Notes: generated from the letters alone by a model not told the origin. Shown: positions 37,401 through 45,685, counted from the stretch's first letter. The stretch: 63,034 nt of DNA from Candidatus Gastranaerophilales bacterium (GCA_944325575.1 CALVAR010000011.1:1-63034), one strand, 5' to 3'. Numbers and translations are program-made.

Positions 37401-37934
37401 TTCCAGCCCGTGATCCTGCAGTTCTATATAATAATCATCGCCAAACAGTTCTTTATAAAATTTAGCCGCTTCGTAAGAAGATTCTTTGTTACCCTGTATA
37501 AAGCCCTGTGCAACTTCACCCTGAACACAGGCTGACAGACAGATAAGCCCTTCATGGTGTTTTTCGATAAGTTCATGGTTAATTCTGGGTTTATAATACA
37601 TGCCCCTGCACTTTGCAATAGAAACAAGTTTTACAAGATTCTTGTATCCAATCTGGTCTTTTGCAATCAGCACAAGATGGTAGGGATGCGTTTTTGCGGG
37701 ATTTTTTTCCGTAATATCTCCGTCATACACATAAAATTCACAGCCTATGAGCGGTTTTATTCCCATTTCTTTGGCTGTTTCATACATCTGGATTGCACCG
37801 TACATATTGCCGTGGTCTGTTATTGCAACAGCAGGCATGTCATTTTCTTTTGCAAATTTACACAGTTCTTTTATACGGATTGCACCGTCTAACAGACTGT
37901 TTTCTGTATGTAAATGTAGCGGTACGTATTGCAT
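34488..37934 (-). CDS. dnaE: DNA polymerase III alpha subunit
   Basis: Replicative polymerase of the DnaE1 type, 1148 residues. Domains in order: PHP (HLHTENSLLDGA, ITDHGNMYG, about 1-290); the polymerase palm with GPGRGSAAGSLISYAL and the catalytic MPDVDIDFCVERR near 405; the fingers region (GDTDGVFQLESAGMKKLVKD, then RRMMGKKQLEKMAEQKG); a helix-hairpin-helix region (FGLASIKNVGEGVIELI); and an OB fold near 990-1070 (VTICGLLTQVRQIPTKKD). Length and order are normal. GAGGGGATGG lies just before the ATG. It is transcribed alone, apart from the candidate small gene at 34341. Confidence 0.97.
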   Translation of the reverse strand: MQYVPLHLHTENSLLDGAIRIKELCKFAKENDMPAVAITDHGNMYGAIQMYETAKEMGIKPLIGCEFYVYDGDITEKNPAKTHPYHLVLIAKDQIGYKNLVKLVSIAKCRGMYYKPRINHELIEKHHEGLICLSACVQGEVAQGFIQGNKESSYEAAKFYKELFGDDYYIELQDHGLEKQKMSNPGLIQLAKDLDIKMVITNDSHYLKKEDADWHDTLLCIQTNSLKDSNDRFRFPNDEFYVKTPEQLRDAFKWMEADMFEECIKNTVEVADKCHLIIEMGKYHIPYFELPPNFTSESYLEYLTLEGIKKRYGALTPKLKERMDYELGVINKMGFAEYFLIVSDFIHFAKKNDIPVGPGRGSAAGSLISYALEITDLDPIRHNLLFERFLNPERVSMPDVDIDFCVERRGEVIDYVTQKYGADKVCQIITFGTLAARNAMKSVARVYDIPFAQSNQWAQLIPAEPKIKIDDALKEGMELKKLYDTDPTVKKLVDMAKAIEGLKNNTGMHAAGVIISKMPLEDIVPVEPSKEGLIVTEYTMIEDEHIGLLKMDFLGLRNLTIIHNALKMIEKRTGDKVDINNIPLDDKATFDLLQRGDTDGVFQLESAGMKKLVKDLKPSVFEDLGALVALFRPGPLNSGMVDDFVQRKHGRQKIEYAHPDLEPILKDTYGTIVYQEQIMQIFQTLADYSLGQADNVRRMMGKKQLEKMAEQKGLFVQNSAHHGMTQKQAEDLFEQIEKFAAYCFNRSHSAAYAFVAYQTAYLKAHYPVEYMSALLSSVSSDQEKTQLYIAECQKMGIKVLAPDVNKSNAKFTPDGNNIRFGLASIKNVGEGVIELIEKERVSKEGEFKSLYDFCTRIDYKSYNTRTLESLIKSGAFSNIEKSRKQLIENLEPLIASAKRQSESKMLGQASLFAGMTTSAGVELDTYQLTGSDEEFDDKQIQAFEKEYLGFYVTSHPLSSIADKLPFLTTHNIADLKDMPNDKPVTICGLLTQVRQIPTKKDPTKFLKAGIIEDLTGKVEFVAFHKTLINCNSFIESEKKVIMSGKVQKRDEDQFNIIVDSVKPVDNSNIVTVSLNDEMKFEELVGLKDMLAHFKGGDPLVMSVKEPDGSNARILCDSHFWVEASNELVHAVNSNFNDRVAISVKSLDE

Positions 37935-38199
37935 TAATCCATCCCCTCGTAAATCAATTATTACACAGGGAAAAATCTTTTTCAGCAGATTTTATAGAAA
38001 CGTAAATATTTTATTTGTTGGTAATATATTTTATTTCGGAATTATTTGATATATCCTTATTTTGACCAAAAATATTTCTGTATAATCTGCGCACTGCAGA
38101 CTTTTACAATAGGTTTTAATAAACCTTTTCCGTTCCTGCCGGATATTGTTAAACCGTAAAAAATATTTTAGTATTGTATTGTAAAATAAGGAGATTTAT

Positions 38200-38463
38200 A
38201 TGAATAAAGCAATAATTTATACACTCACGACATGCCCGTACTGTGTAAAAGCAAAGAAACTTTTAAAAATGCTTGATGTAAATTTTGAAGAAACAAACTG
38301 CGATGACAGTTTTGATGAAATGTGCGAAAATTTAAGCCAAAAATACAATAAACCCGGTATCTCCACTGTCCCACAGATTATCATAAACGACTGCTATATA
38401 GGCGGTTATGATGATCTTGAGCATATGTACAAAACAAAAAAGCTTGATGAAATTCTGCATTAA
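38200..38463 (+). CDS. glutaredoxin (CPYC type)
   Basis: Small thiol-disulfide carrier, 87 residues. It has the dithiol active site TTCPYCVKAKKLL at residues 11-23, the cis-proline STVPQIIIN and the GG-YDDLEHMY motif for glutathione binding, all typical of GrxC-like proteins. AAGGAGATTTAT precedes the ATG. It is a single gene; the terminator immediately downstream serves the convergent gene. Confidence 0.94.
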   Translation: MNKAIIYTLTTCPYCVKAKKLLKMLDVNFEETNCDDSFDEMCENLSQKYNKPGISTVPQIIINDCYIGGYDDLEHMYKTKKLDEILH

Positions 38464-38466
38464 CAT

Positions 38467-38499
38467 AAAAAAAAGCTGTTGAATTAGGGGTTCAACAGC
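38467..38499 (-). terminator. terminator of the receiver-like gene 38553-38933
   Basis: On the minus strand GCTGTTGAA, loop, TTCAACAGC, then eight T. It lies between the convergent glutaredoxin and receiver-like genes. Confidence 0.9.
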
Positions 38500-38552
38500 A
38501 CAGTCTAAACAGGGATGATAAAATAAAATTATGAGTTTTGATTTAAGTTCTT

Positions 38553-38933
38553 TTAAAAACCGTAAGAAATAACCTTTGTTTCCCTTCTATGCAATATATC
38601 CGGTATTTCATCAAAAGAGCCTGCGAATGTAAGCGTTTTGTCATTTAGCATTCTCAGCGTTTTTTGTTCCGGTTTTGCATTTGTTATCACGGTTTGAATG
38701 GGGAAATATTCGGAGAATTTGTTTATAATAGTCGCTACAACATAATTGTACATATCAGCATCTATGATTACATAAGATATTCCGGCTATTTCAAGGTATC
38801 TTTCGGCAGACTCCGCTTCTGTTACGGAAAAAATATTTCTCTCAGAAATTCCTGCCTCAAGACACTTTTCTGTCAGCTCGGACAGTGCTTGAATATCATT
38901 TTGTATTAATAGTACTGATGTTTTGTTTATCAT
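38553..38933 (-). CDS. degenerate receiver-like protein
   Basis: 126 residues with the size and alternating strand-helix pattern of a CheY-like receiver. VLLIQNDIQALSELTEKCLE is the first strand and helix, VIIDADMYNY carries a possible phospho-acceptor aspartate, and TVITNAKPEQKTL would hold the conserved Thr. The usual acidic pair at the end of strand 1 is replaced (IQND), and the conserved Lys near the end is not obvious, so regular phosphorylation is doubtful. It has no output domain. It could be a pseudo-receiver or a stand-alone signalling adaptor. Neighbouring genes give no partner. Confidence 0.6.
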   Translation of the reverse strand: MINKTSVLLIQNDIQALSELTEKCLEAGISERNIFSVTEAESAERYLEIAGISYVIIDADMYNYVVATIINKFSEYFPIQTVITNAKPEQKTLRMLNDKTLTFAGSFDEIPDILHRRETKVISYGF

Positions 38934-39091
38934 GTTCTCTAAGACCTCTCACACTAACTATCGATATGTCCGGACAAAACTTTACAACTAAAGTTGTAAT
39001 ATCCTCCAAATGTATTAGTTTAAAAAAATCAATACCGTGGTAACGCACAAAGGCAATAGAAAATTTTATCATCTGTTTTTAACATGAATTT

Positions 39092-40459
39092 ATGAAAACA
39101 CGGGTTGTAATAATAGGCGGGGTGGCAGCAGGCCCCAAAATAATGGCAAAACTTTTACGCACAAAAGAATTTGATTGCGAAATAAATCTGTACACGGAAG
39201 AAGATATGATTTCTTATTCCGCATGCGGACTTCCGTATTTTATAGAAGGGCTTATAGACAGCCCCGAAAAACTTATAGTAAGAAGACCGGAACAGTTTGA
39301 AGAACAGGGTGCTCATGTACACCTTAATAAAAGATGTATAAAAATCCTTCCCGATGAACACAAAGTTTTGATTCAGGATACAAAAACCGATATTATTCAG
39401 GAGGTAGAATATGATAAACTGGCAATCACCACCGGTGCACGTCCTGTTTTGCCGCCCATAAAAAATCTGCATTTAAAAAATATTTTTACCGTAAGAAAAG
39501 TCCAAGACGGCATAGATATAAGAAATAAAATGCGTGAAGAACAAACAAAAAAAGCCGTTATAGTAGGCGGAGGATATATAGGTATAGAAATGCTTGAGGC
39601 TTTCTATCTTAATGGTATAGAAACACATTTGATTGAAATGGATAATCATATTCTTTCTATATTTGATCCGGAAATCAGCGATATGATTAGAGATGAAATT
39701 CTCCGTATGAGTAACGGCAAAGTAAAAATTACCACATCAGACGCAGTCATTGCCTTTGAAGGAGACGAGCGTGTAAAACGGCTGATTACAGCAAAAGGAG
39801 AGATTATAGACACTGACATGGTAATCATCTCTGCAGGAGTAACACCAAATACGGAAATTGCACGAGCTGCAGGGATAGAACTCGGTGTAAGCAATGCCAT
39901 ACGTGTCAATAACCGCATGCAGACAAACATAAAAGACATATATGCAGCAGGCGACTGTACAGAAAACTTTCATCTCGTTTCAAAAAATTATGCCTGGATA
40001 CCGCTTGGCTCAACAGCAAATAAAGAAGGCAGATGTGCCGCAATCAATATTGCGGGGCAATATGATGCTTTTCCCGGCGTACTCGGTTCTGCAGTCACAA
40101 GATATGACGGTTTTACAATATCTTTGACCGGTCTGACAGAAACAGAAGCAAAAAAATTCGGTTTTGATGTAATATCTTCTACCATGACAAAAAAAGACCG
40201 TGCCGGATACATGCCGTCTGCCGAAAATATAACAATCAAACTTGTTGCGGACAAACGTTCCAAAAAAATTCTCGGTGCTCAAGCAATAGGCAGCGGAGAT
40301 GCGGACAAAAGAATCAATACCGTTGCCTCAGCCATTCAGGCGGATCAAACGGTAGATGAGTTTTTGCATCTTGATATGACTTATGCTCCGCCGTTTTCTA
40401 CTGCGGTTGATCCTTTGCTTTCTGCGGCACTTCTCATTAACAACAAAATTTATTCATAA
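39092..40459 (+). CDS. FAD-dependent CoA-disulfide reductase/NADH oxidase-like protein
   Basis: 455-residue flavoprotein of the single-cysteine disulfide reductase family. FAD-binding GGVAAGPKIMAKLLR stands near the start, the redox cysteine in YSACGLPYFIEG near residue 46, an NAD(P)H-binding GGGYIGIEMLEAF near 157, and the ISAGVTPNTEIARAAG segment with the late YAAGDCTENF. A C-terminal dimerisation domain ends MTYAPPFSTAVDPLLSAALL, where the Tyr-Ala-Pro-Pro-Phe motif is typical of CoA-disulfide reductases and related NADH oxidases. Physiological partner and electron acceptor cannot be fixed. No Shine-Dalgarno site is clear before the ATG. Confidence 0.88.
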   Translation: MKTRVVIIGGVAAGPKIMAKLLRTKEFDCEINLYTEEDMISYSACGLPYFIEGLIDSPEKLIVRRPEQFEEQGAHVHLNKRCIKILPDEHKVLIQDTKTDIIQEVEYDKLAITTGARPVLPPIKNLHLKNIFTVRKVQDGIDIRNKMREEQTKKAVIVGGGYIGIEMLEAFYLNGIETHLIEMDNHILSIFDPEISDMIRDEILRMSNGKVKITTSDAVIAFEGDERVKRLITAKGEIIDTDMVIISAGVTPNTEIARAAGIELGVSNAIRVNNRMQTNIKDIYAAGDCTENFHLVSKNYAWIPLGSTANKEGRCAAINIAGQYDAFPGVLGSAVTRYDGFTISLTGLTETEAKKFGFDVISSTMTKKDRAGYMPSAENITIKLVADKRSKKILGAQAIGSGDADKRINTVASAIQADQTVDEFLHLDMTYAPPFSTAVDPLLSAALLINNKIYS

Positions 40460-40494
40460 AAAAATCGGCTTTTAATTAAGAAGCCGATTTTTTT
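40458..40494. terminator. bidirectional terminator after the flavoprotein
   Basis: AAATCGGCTT / AAGCCGATTT stem extended by A and T tracts on both sides. It overlaps the stop codon of the flavoprotein gene. Confidence 0.93.
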
Positions 40495-40625
40495 ATTTTC
40501 CCCAAATCCAGTATTGCCTAATTATATTTGTTTTTCCTCTATTGTCCGTCTTGTCTTTGTATATCCATACTCTCTATTAGTCGTTTGCCTTAAGTCTCTT
40601 AATCCCCAAATCTGATAGCCTTTGC

Positions 40626-40814
40626 CTAGTCAAGCAGTGCTTCTAAGATACTTGCGTTTTTAGATGCAAGTGAATTTTCTCTTACTTTTTGTTTATGAAT
40701 ATATGTTCTGAGTGCTTCTCTGATAAGTTCGCTTCTTGTACGATTTTCTACTTCTGCAACTCCGTCAATTTTGTTTAAAAATTCTTCGGGCATTGAAATT
40801 AAAACTCTTGCCAT
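40626..40814 (-). CDS. ribbon-helix-helix protein (CopG-like)
   Basis: Small DNA-binding regulator of 62 residues from ATG 40812-40814, which has GGAGG nine bases upstream; the frame's earlier codons are not needed. ARVLISMPEEFLNKIDGVAE is the strand and first helix, NRTRSELIREALRTYI the second helix, both typical of CopG/NikR-like folds. It could be an antitoxin, but no toxin gene is adjacent: the next gene on this strand is an ABC permease 200 nt upstream. Confidence 0.82.
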   Translation of the reverse strand: MARVLISMPEEFLNKIDGVAEVENRTRSELIREALRTYIHKQKVRENSLASKNASILEALLD

Positions 40815-41040
40815 GTTTGTTTCCTCCAAATATAAATCTTGTAATCTCTTTTGTGGTATGTGTTTCGGCTTTTTTGTTTTTGCCTTACTCTTATATAAAG
40901 TAATTTTTAAATAAATTATTGCTAAAATTTATCTACAAAATATATATCAATTTTTAAAAACCTTGACCCTAAAGGGCTATAGTGCTTTACAAAACTTAAT
41001 ATATATGGAAAACATTATTGGCACCTGCGCCAAAACAGGA

Positions 41041-41916
41041 TTATTCCTCACCAAATACCCACTTTTTACGTATTTTCCACTGCACTGCCGTCAATAAAAG
41101 TATAATTAAAAACAGAATATAAGCACCCGCAGAGGCTTCGCCTATATTAAAAAATTCAAATGCATTTTTATATATCCAGTAAACAAGCACATTAGTGGAG
41201 TCCAAAGGCCCGCCCTGCGTCATCAAATAAATTAAATCAAAAACCTGAAATGAAGATATAATTGTGATTACAAGCACAAAAAACACGGTAGGACTCAAAA
41301 GAGGAAGTGTTACATAAAAAAATGTCTGCACGGGATTTGCACCGTCGATTTTTGAAGCCTCAAAAACATTGTTGTTTATTGCACTAAAGCCGGACAAAAA
41401 AATCACCATGTTATATCCGATAAGCTTCCACGAAGAGACTATTATAAGCGCAATCATTGCCGTATGTGTGTCATAAAGCCAGTTTATATGTGCTTTTAAT
41501 ATGTAATTCAAAAGCCCGTTATTAGGGTCAAAAATCCACTCCCATGCTATCGCCGCTACTATCATGGGAGTGATAAAAGGCAAAAAATAAGCTGTTTTAA
41601 AAAACTCACTGCCCCTTATTTTGCTGTTTATTATCGCAGCAAGGACAAGAGGTATAACAAGTGCAATAAATGATGTGGAAAGCGCAAAAACAAATGTATT
41701 TTTTAAAATCAGAAAGAAAGAAGGGCTCGTTAAAAGAGTTTTATAATTTTCCAGACCAGCAAATTTTATTGGAGAAAGCAAATCCCAGCTGCAAAAACTC
41801 AGGCAAAAAGAAAAAATCACAGGAATCAATATAAACACCAAAGTCCCCGTAACTGCCGGAAGAATAAAAATTTTTTCCGCAAAATTATCCGCTGTAATTT
41901 TTTCTGATATTTTCAT
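41041..41916 (-). CDS. ABC sugar-type transporter permease (MalF/UgpA family), orphan
   Basis: Inner-membrane permease subunit with about six helices, 291 residues from ATG 41914-41916. The cytoplasmic EAA loop EASKIDGANPVQTFFYVTLP identifies the binding-protein-dependent sugar/glycerol-phosphate class, as do the N-terminal FILPAVTGTLVFILIPVIFS and GLENYK. No second permease, ATPase or binding protein gene is in the neighbourhood, so it is an orphan here. The ATG lacks a Shine-Dalgarno site; an extended -10 (TG-T-TATAAT, 41926-41934) ends nine bases before it, suggesting an almost leaderless message. A longer frame to 41982 exists but has no start signal. Confidence 0.85.
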   Translation of the reverse strand: MKISEKITADNFAEKIFILPAVTGTLVFILIPVIFSFCLSFCSWDLLSPIKFAGLENYKTLLTSPSFFLILKNTFVFALSTSFIALVIPLVLAAIINSKIRGSEFFKTAYFLPFITPMIVAAIAWEWIFDPNNGLLNYILKAHINWLYDTHTAMIALIIVSSWKLIGYNMVIFLSGFSAINNNVFEASKIDGANPVQTFFYVTLPLLSPTVFFVLVITIISSFQVFDLIYLMTQGGPLDSTNVLVYWIYKNAFEFFNIGEASAGAYILFLIILLLTAVQWKIRKKWVFGEE

Positions 41917-41925
41917 GACAATTCG

Positions 41926-41934
41926 ATTATAACA
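41926..41934 (-). promoter_or_regulatory. extended -10 promoter of the ABC permease
   Basis: TGTTATAAT on the minus strand, with nine bases between the hexamer and the ATG. No -35 element at the normal distance. Confidence 0.55.
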
Positions 41935-42019
41935 AAATTTTTGTATATTCCTGCTTTTGGTTACAAAATTTACCTCTATCATTTTTTGTGGAATAATGGA
42001 GTAAAAAATAGAGGAAGAT

Positions 42020-43519
42020 ATGGCAGAAAATTTGGATTTTAATGCATTTGGAAAAAATGATATAAGAGGTATCTACGGCGAAGACGTAACAGAAGAACTC
42101 TTTTATTATGCAGGTAAAGGCTACGTAAAATTTGTGGTCGAAAATTTGAATAAAAACGTACCTGAGGATAAAAAAACAGATGTAAAAGACGTGTGGATAA
42201 GTGTTGCTCACGATGCAAGAACACACTCTCCGTCTTTGACTGATTCTTTGATAAAAGGTGTCACATCAACAGGCGCAAACGTACTCAATATCGGTATGGT
42301 GCCCACGCCTCTCGGGTATTATTCAGAGTTTGCCCAAATTCCGGATAATGTTATAAGCAAAGGCAGAGTAAACGGCGCATTAATCGTTACCGCAAGCCAC
42401 AATCCGAGCGAGTACAACGGTTTAAAAATGACTTTTGATAAGAGTTCTTTAACAGAAGAACAGATTAAAGAAGTAAAAAAATATTCCATGGAAGAAGTCA
42501 ACGCCAGAGAAACCGGAAACAGACACGGGATTATAAAAAAATATAATATTATAGAACAGTATTCCGAAAGTATTGTAAACAAATTTGCATCAATCGGCAG
42601 AGGAATCAAAGTTGTAACGGATTGCGGCAATGCAACCGCAGGGGTTGTGGCTCCGCAATTATACAGAGACCTTGGCTGTGAAGTTGTGGAACTGTTTACG
42701 GAACCCGACGGAACATTCCCCAACCACCATCCGAACCCCAGTGATGAAAAAACACTGGAGGTTTTAAAACATACAGTTGTCAGTGAAAATGCGGATATTG
42801 GTATTGCCTTTGACGGAGATTCCGACAGAATAGGTGTTATAGACTCTAAAGGCAACGCCATGACAGGTGACAAACTCCTTTTGATATACGCACAGGATAT
42901 TATAGAACCGCTTGCAAAACGCGGTGAATGTCCGTGTGTAGTTTCCGAGGTTAAATGCTCACAGGTTCTGTATGATACGATAAATGCCATTGGCGGTAAT
43001 GCAATCATGACAAAAACCGGTCACGGTTATATTAAATCCAAGATGAAAGAGGTAAATGCAATACTCGCAGGCGAAATGTCCGGACATACTTTCTTCAAAG
43101 ACAGATATTACGGTTTTGATGATGCGGTATACGCCGGCTGCAGGATTATAGAAATCATTGCAAAACATAAAATGCAGAATCCTGATTTTAAAATAGAAGA
43201 TATGCTTAAACCTTTTGAAGGGGTTTGCACCTCTAAAGAAGTCCGGTTCCGCTGTCCGAATGAATATAAAAAGCCTGTGCTTGAAGAAATGACGGAAGCT
43301 GTTAAACAAAATCCGGATTTGTTCGGTACAAAGATAAAAGATATCATTACGCTGGACGGAATGAGAATTATTCTGGAAGACGGATTTGCAATGATTAGGC
43401 AGAGCAATACAGAGCCTGTATTTACTTTGAGATTTGAGGCAAAATCTCAAGAAAACTGCAAACATTACGAAGATACTCTTGTTACTTTGCTGGACAAAAC
43501 AGTTAACAAATACTGCTAA
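42020..43519 (+). CDS. phosphomannomutase/phosphoglucomutase
   Basis: Second alpha-D-phosphohexomutase of the window, 499 residues. Landmarks: FGKNDIRGIYGEDVTEELFY at the N-terminus (typical of AlgC/ManB-like enzymes), the active serine in VTASHNPSEYNGLKM near residue 120, the metal loop FDGDSDRIGVID, sugar-binding GEMSGHTFFKDRYYGFDDA and phosphate-binding RQSNTEPVFTLRFEA. The last motif has RQSNTEP instead of RPSGTEP, common in the PMM/PGM subgroup. AGAGGAAGAT precedes the ATG. It differs clearly from the mutase at 4079-5494, so the two probably serve different sugar phosphates. Confidence 0.93.
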   Translation: MAENLDFNAFGKNDIRGIYGEDVTEELFYYAGKGYVKFVVENLNKNVPEDKKTDVKDVWISVAHDARTHSPSLTDSLIKGVTSTGANVLNIGMVPTPLGYYSEFAQIPDNVISKGRVNGALIVTASHNPSEYNGLKMTFDKSSLTEEQIKEVKKYSMEEVNARETGNRHGIIKKYNIIEQYSESIVNKFASIGRGIKVVTDCGNATAGVVAPQLYRDLGCEVVELFTEPDGTFPNHHPNPSDEKTLEVLKHTVVSENADIGIAFDGDSDRIGVIDSKGNAMTGDKLLLIYAQDIIEPLAKRGECPCVVSEVKCSQVLYDTINAIGGNAIMTKTGHGYIKSKMKEVNAILAGEMSGHTFFKDRYYGFDDAVYAGCRIIEIIAKHKMQNPDFKIEDMLKPFEGVCTSKEVRFRCPNEYKKPVLEEMTEAVKQNPDLFGTKIKDIITLDGMRIILEDGFAMIRQSNTEPVFTLRFEAKSQENCKHYEDTLVTLLDKTVNKYC

Positions 43520-43560
43520 TTTGCGTGCTGATTTTCAACACGCAAACGACAATATAAAAA

Positions 43561-43597
43561 TAATAAAACTGCACGCATATCACGTGCAGTTTTATTA
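43561..43597. terminator. bidirectional terminator after the second mutase
   Basis: Perfect 15-bp inverted repeat TAATAAAACTGCACG / CGTGCAGTTTTATTA. A smaller hairpin TTGCGTG / CACGCAA precedes it at about 43520-43546. Confidence 0.92.
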
Positions 43598-43626
43598 TTA
43601 AAACAAAAATGCAAAACTATCGCAAA

Positions 43627-43836
43627 TTATGCATTAGCTTCTATTAAAGCGTTAATTTCTTCTACCATAACATCAGGATCTACGCCGTGAACTTTTGCAC
43701 CTGCTTCAAGATTTTCAAATCTAGCAGCAGCACATCCGATACAGCCAAGACCATATTTGGCAAAAACTTCTAATGCTTCCGGGTGATTTTGAACTATCTC
43801 AATTAGTCCCATGTCTTTTGTAACTTTACCTGCCAT
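43627..43836 (-). CDS. DUF1858 domain protein (CxxC)
   Basis: A 69-residue single-domain protein. The pattern MGLIEIVQNHPEALEVFAKY followed by GLGCIGCAAARFENLEAGAK is that of the DUF1858 family, where the CxxC-type pair is thought to be redox active or to bind a cluster; related domains occur next to hybrid-cluster and other redox proteins. No such partner lies nearby. AGAAAGGATACACAC precedes the ATG. It is divergent from 43929. Confidence 0.85.
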   Translation of the reverse strand: MAGKVTKDMGLIEIVQNHPEALEVFAKYGLGCIGCAAARFENLEAGAKVHGVDPDVMVEEINALIEANA

Positions 43837-43928
43837 AATGTGTGTATCCTTTCTTAAGTCCAGAATTTGACTTTGTAATAAATTTCATTAATAAGATTAT
43901 ACATTAAAAATTATGTGTGGAGTGTATC

Positions 43929-44126
43929 GTGTCGTTTTTAAAAAAAATATACAATAAACTAATAGACTTTTTTTGCATACCGCAGGCTCCGGTCGGGCTT
44001 ACGGCAATGGGTGTAAAATCCAAATATCTTGATAAAATAAACGGTTTCAACTACAGCAAAAGCCGTTTTTATTCCAATCTGCTCAATCCCGTAAGAGATC
44101 CTTATCTTTTGAAGTATTCTAAATAA
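43929..44126 (+). CDS. hypothetical protein, 65 aa
   Basis: I choose the GTG at 43929, which has GTGGAG six bases upstream (65 residues); an earlier in-frame GTG at 43917 lacks such a site. The protein is basic, begins with an amphipathic segment (SFLKKIYNKLIDFFCIPQAP) and ends FYSNLLNPVRDPYLLKYSK. No family is recognised and no clear membrane helix is present, though the first 18 residues could lie on a membrane. Upstream is a TATACAT hexamer at a plausible promoter position. Confidence 0.6.
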   Translation: MSFLKKIYNKLIDFFCIPQAPVGLTAMGVKSKYLDKINGFNYSKSRFYSNLLNPVRDPYLLKYSK

Positions 44127-44162
44127 ATTGAAATACCTGATTAATCCGTAAGAAACCTGAAA

Positions 44163-44720
44163 TCAGCCGAAAATTATTGACTCAAGCTCGCCCAAAGCTC
44201 TTTCAAGACTATCATTGACAATACGGTAGTCATACTGTTTTGAACATTCGATTTCTCTTCTGACCTCATGCAGCCTGCCCTGTATAGCAGCTTCATCTTC
44301 GGTGTTTCTTCCTCTCAGACGATGCTCAAGCTCTTCTATCGAAGGCGGTAATATAAAAATCAAAACGGATTCCGGAAGCTTTTGCTTTATTTGCAATGCG
44401 CCGTTTGTCTCAATTTCCAAAATCAAATTTTCGCCATTAGAGAGCATTTTTTCGACCCAGGCTTTTTTTGTTCCGTAGCAATTTCCGTTAAACTCCGCCC
44501 ATTCAAGAAATTCACCGTTATCAACTTCTTTTAAAAATTCCTGCCTGTCTATAAAAAAATAGTTTATACCGTCTTTTTCACCGGGGCGAGGAGCACGTGT
44601 GGTTGCCGATATAGAGAGTTTCAATTCGGGATGCTGTTTTAAAAGCAGCCCCAGAAGGGTGCCCTTTCCGACACCGGAACATCCTGATATTACAAATAAT
44701 CTGCCGTGCTGCTTGTTCAT
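44163..44720 (-). CDS. gmk: guanylate kinase
   Basis: Phosphorylates GMP to GDP. The 185 residues show the P-loop SGCSGVGKGTLLGLLL, the GMP-binding ISATTRAPRPGEKDGINYFF, EFLEWAEFNGNCYGT and a lid with RGRNTEDEAAIQGRL. Complete and of normal length. Its message is probably leaderless: TTGTAA, 17 nt, TATAAT ends only nine bases before the ATG, and no Shine-Dalgarno site is present. It is divergent from the histidine kinase gene, 92 nt apart. Confidence 0.95.
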   Translation of the reverse strand: MNKQHGRLFVISGCSGVGKGTLLGLLLKQHPELKLSISATTRAPRPGEKDGINYFFIDRQEFLKEVDNGEFLEWAEFNGNCYGTKKAWVEKMLSNGENLILEIETNGALQIKQKLPESVLIFILPPSIEELEHRLRGRNTEDEAAIQGRLHEVRREIECSKQYDYRIVNDSLERALGELESIIFG

Positions 44721-44729
44721 ATTGTAAAA

Positions 44730-44758
44730 ATTATAACCGAAGTTTTGTCATATTACAA
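44730..44758 (-). promoter_or_regulatory. promoter of gmk giving a near-leaderless message
   Basis: On the minus strand TTGTAA (44758-44753), 17-nt spacer, TATAAT (44735-44730), then nine bases to the ATG. Initiation at the usual distance leaves a leader of about three bases. Confidence 0.7.
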
Positions 44759-44812
44759 AACGGAAAATACAGTAAATTTTTTCTCTTCAACTAATGCTAA
44801 ATTGAAACATAT

Positions 44813-45685
44813 ATGGCATATGAAGAAGATAAAAAGCAAAAAAATTTTGAAAAATCGTTAAAAATTTTTAAAGCAGAAATCAATAAGCTGAAACAGCAGA
44901 TTGAAAACAACGAAAAAGAACTGCAAAAGCTGAATTTGAAACTACTTGAAGCGGAAATCGCAAACAAAAGAAAACTCGAGTTTATCAGCTATCTTTCGCA
45001 TGAATTCAAAACACCGCTCAATGCAATAAACGGCTTTACCTCCTTGATGCTCGAAACCGAACTGCCCAGAGAAACCCGCCTGCGTTTCTGCCAAAATATC
45101 ATAAAAGCATCGGAACATCTTTGTCAAATACTGGAAAATACAATAGAAACAGCACGTGCGGAATCAGACAAAATTACTCTGTATTTTGAAGAATTTAATA
45201 CGGCAGCCATAATAAAAGAAGTTTTGGCAGTGCTTGAAGAAAAAATAAAAGAAAAGAATATAAAAGTTATCAAAAAGCTTACAAACGCCAAAATCCGTGC
45301 GGATAAAAGAAGATTCCGCCAGCTTGTGTACAATCTTGTCGGTAATGCCTGCAAATTTAACTGCCTAAACGGTAAAATTAAAATAAAAACATCCTGCGAA
45401 GGCAAAAAATTTTACTTTGAAATAGAAGACACGGGCTGCGGCATAGAACCTCAAAAACAAACAGAAATTTTTGAGTTCTTTTCGCATATAGAAAACCAAA
45501 ATATTGATAATACAGAAGGGTCAGGCATAGGGCTCAGTTTTTGCAAAAAAATAATCAATCTTCACGGCGGGGAAATAGATTTCGAATCATGTCCTCAAAA
45601 AGGCTCAAAATTCTGGTTCTTTATCCCTCAGCAGGCAGCTATCCCGGTACAGAGCGGGCTTTCTGTGTTAAATAATACAAAATAA
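44813..45685 (+). CDS. soluble histidine kinase
   Basis: 290 residues without membrane segment. An N-terminal coiled coil (about 10-55, KQQIENNEKELQKLNLKLLE) leads into a HisKA domain with the phospho-acceptor histidine in SYLSHEFKTPLNAINGF (near residue 63), and a HATPase with N box NLVGNACKF, G1 EDTGCGIEP and G2 GSGIGLSFCKKI. No PAS, GAF or other sensor domain is seen, so it must be controlled by a protein partner or a signal on the coiled coil. No response regulator is adjacent; the REC-HD-GYP protein at 20179 is one candidate elsewhere. Confidence 0.92.
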   Translation: MAYEEDKKQKNFEKSLKIFKAEINKLKQQIENNEKELQKLNLKLLEAEIANKRKLEFISYLSHEFKTPLNAINGFTSLMLETELPRETRLRFCQNIIKASEHLCQILENTIETARAESDKITLYFEEFNTAAIIKEVLAVLEEKIKEKNIKVIKKLTNAKIRADKRRFRQLVYNLVGNACKFNCLNGKIKIKTSCEGKKFYFEIEDTGCGIEPQKQTEIFEFFSHIENQNIDNTEGSGIGLSFCKKIINLHGGEIDFESCPQKGSKFWFFIPQQAAIPVQSGLSVLNNTK

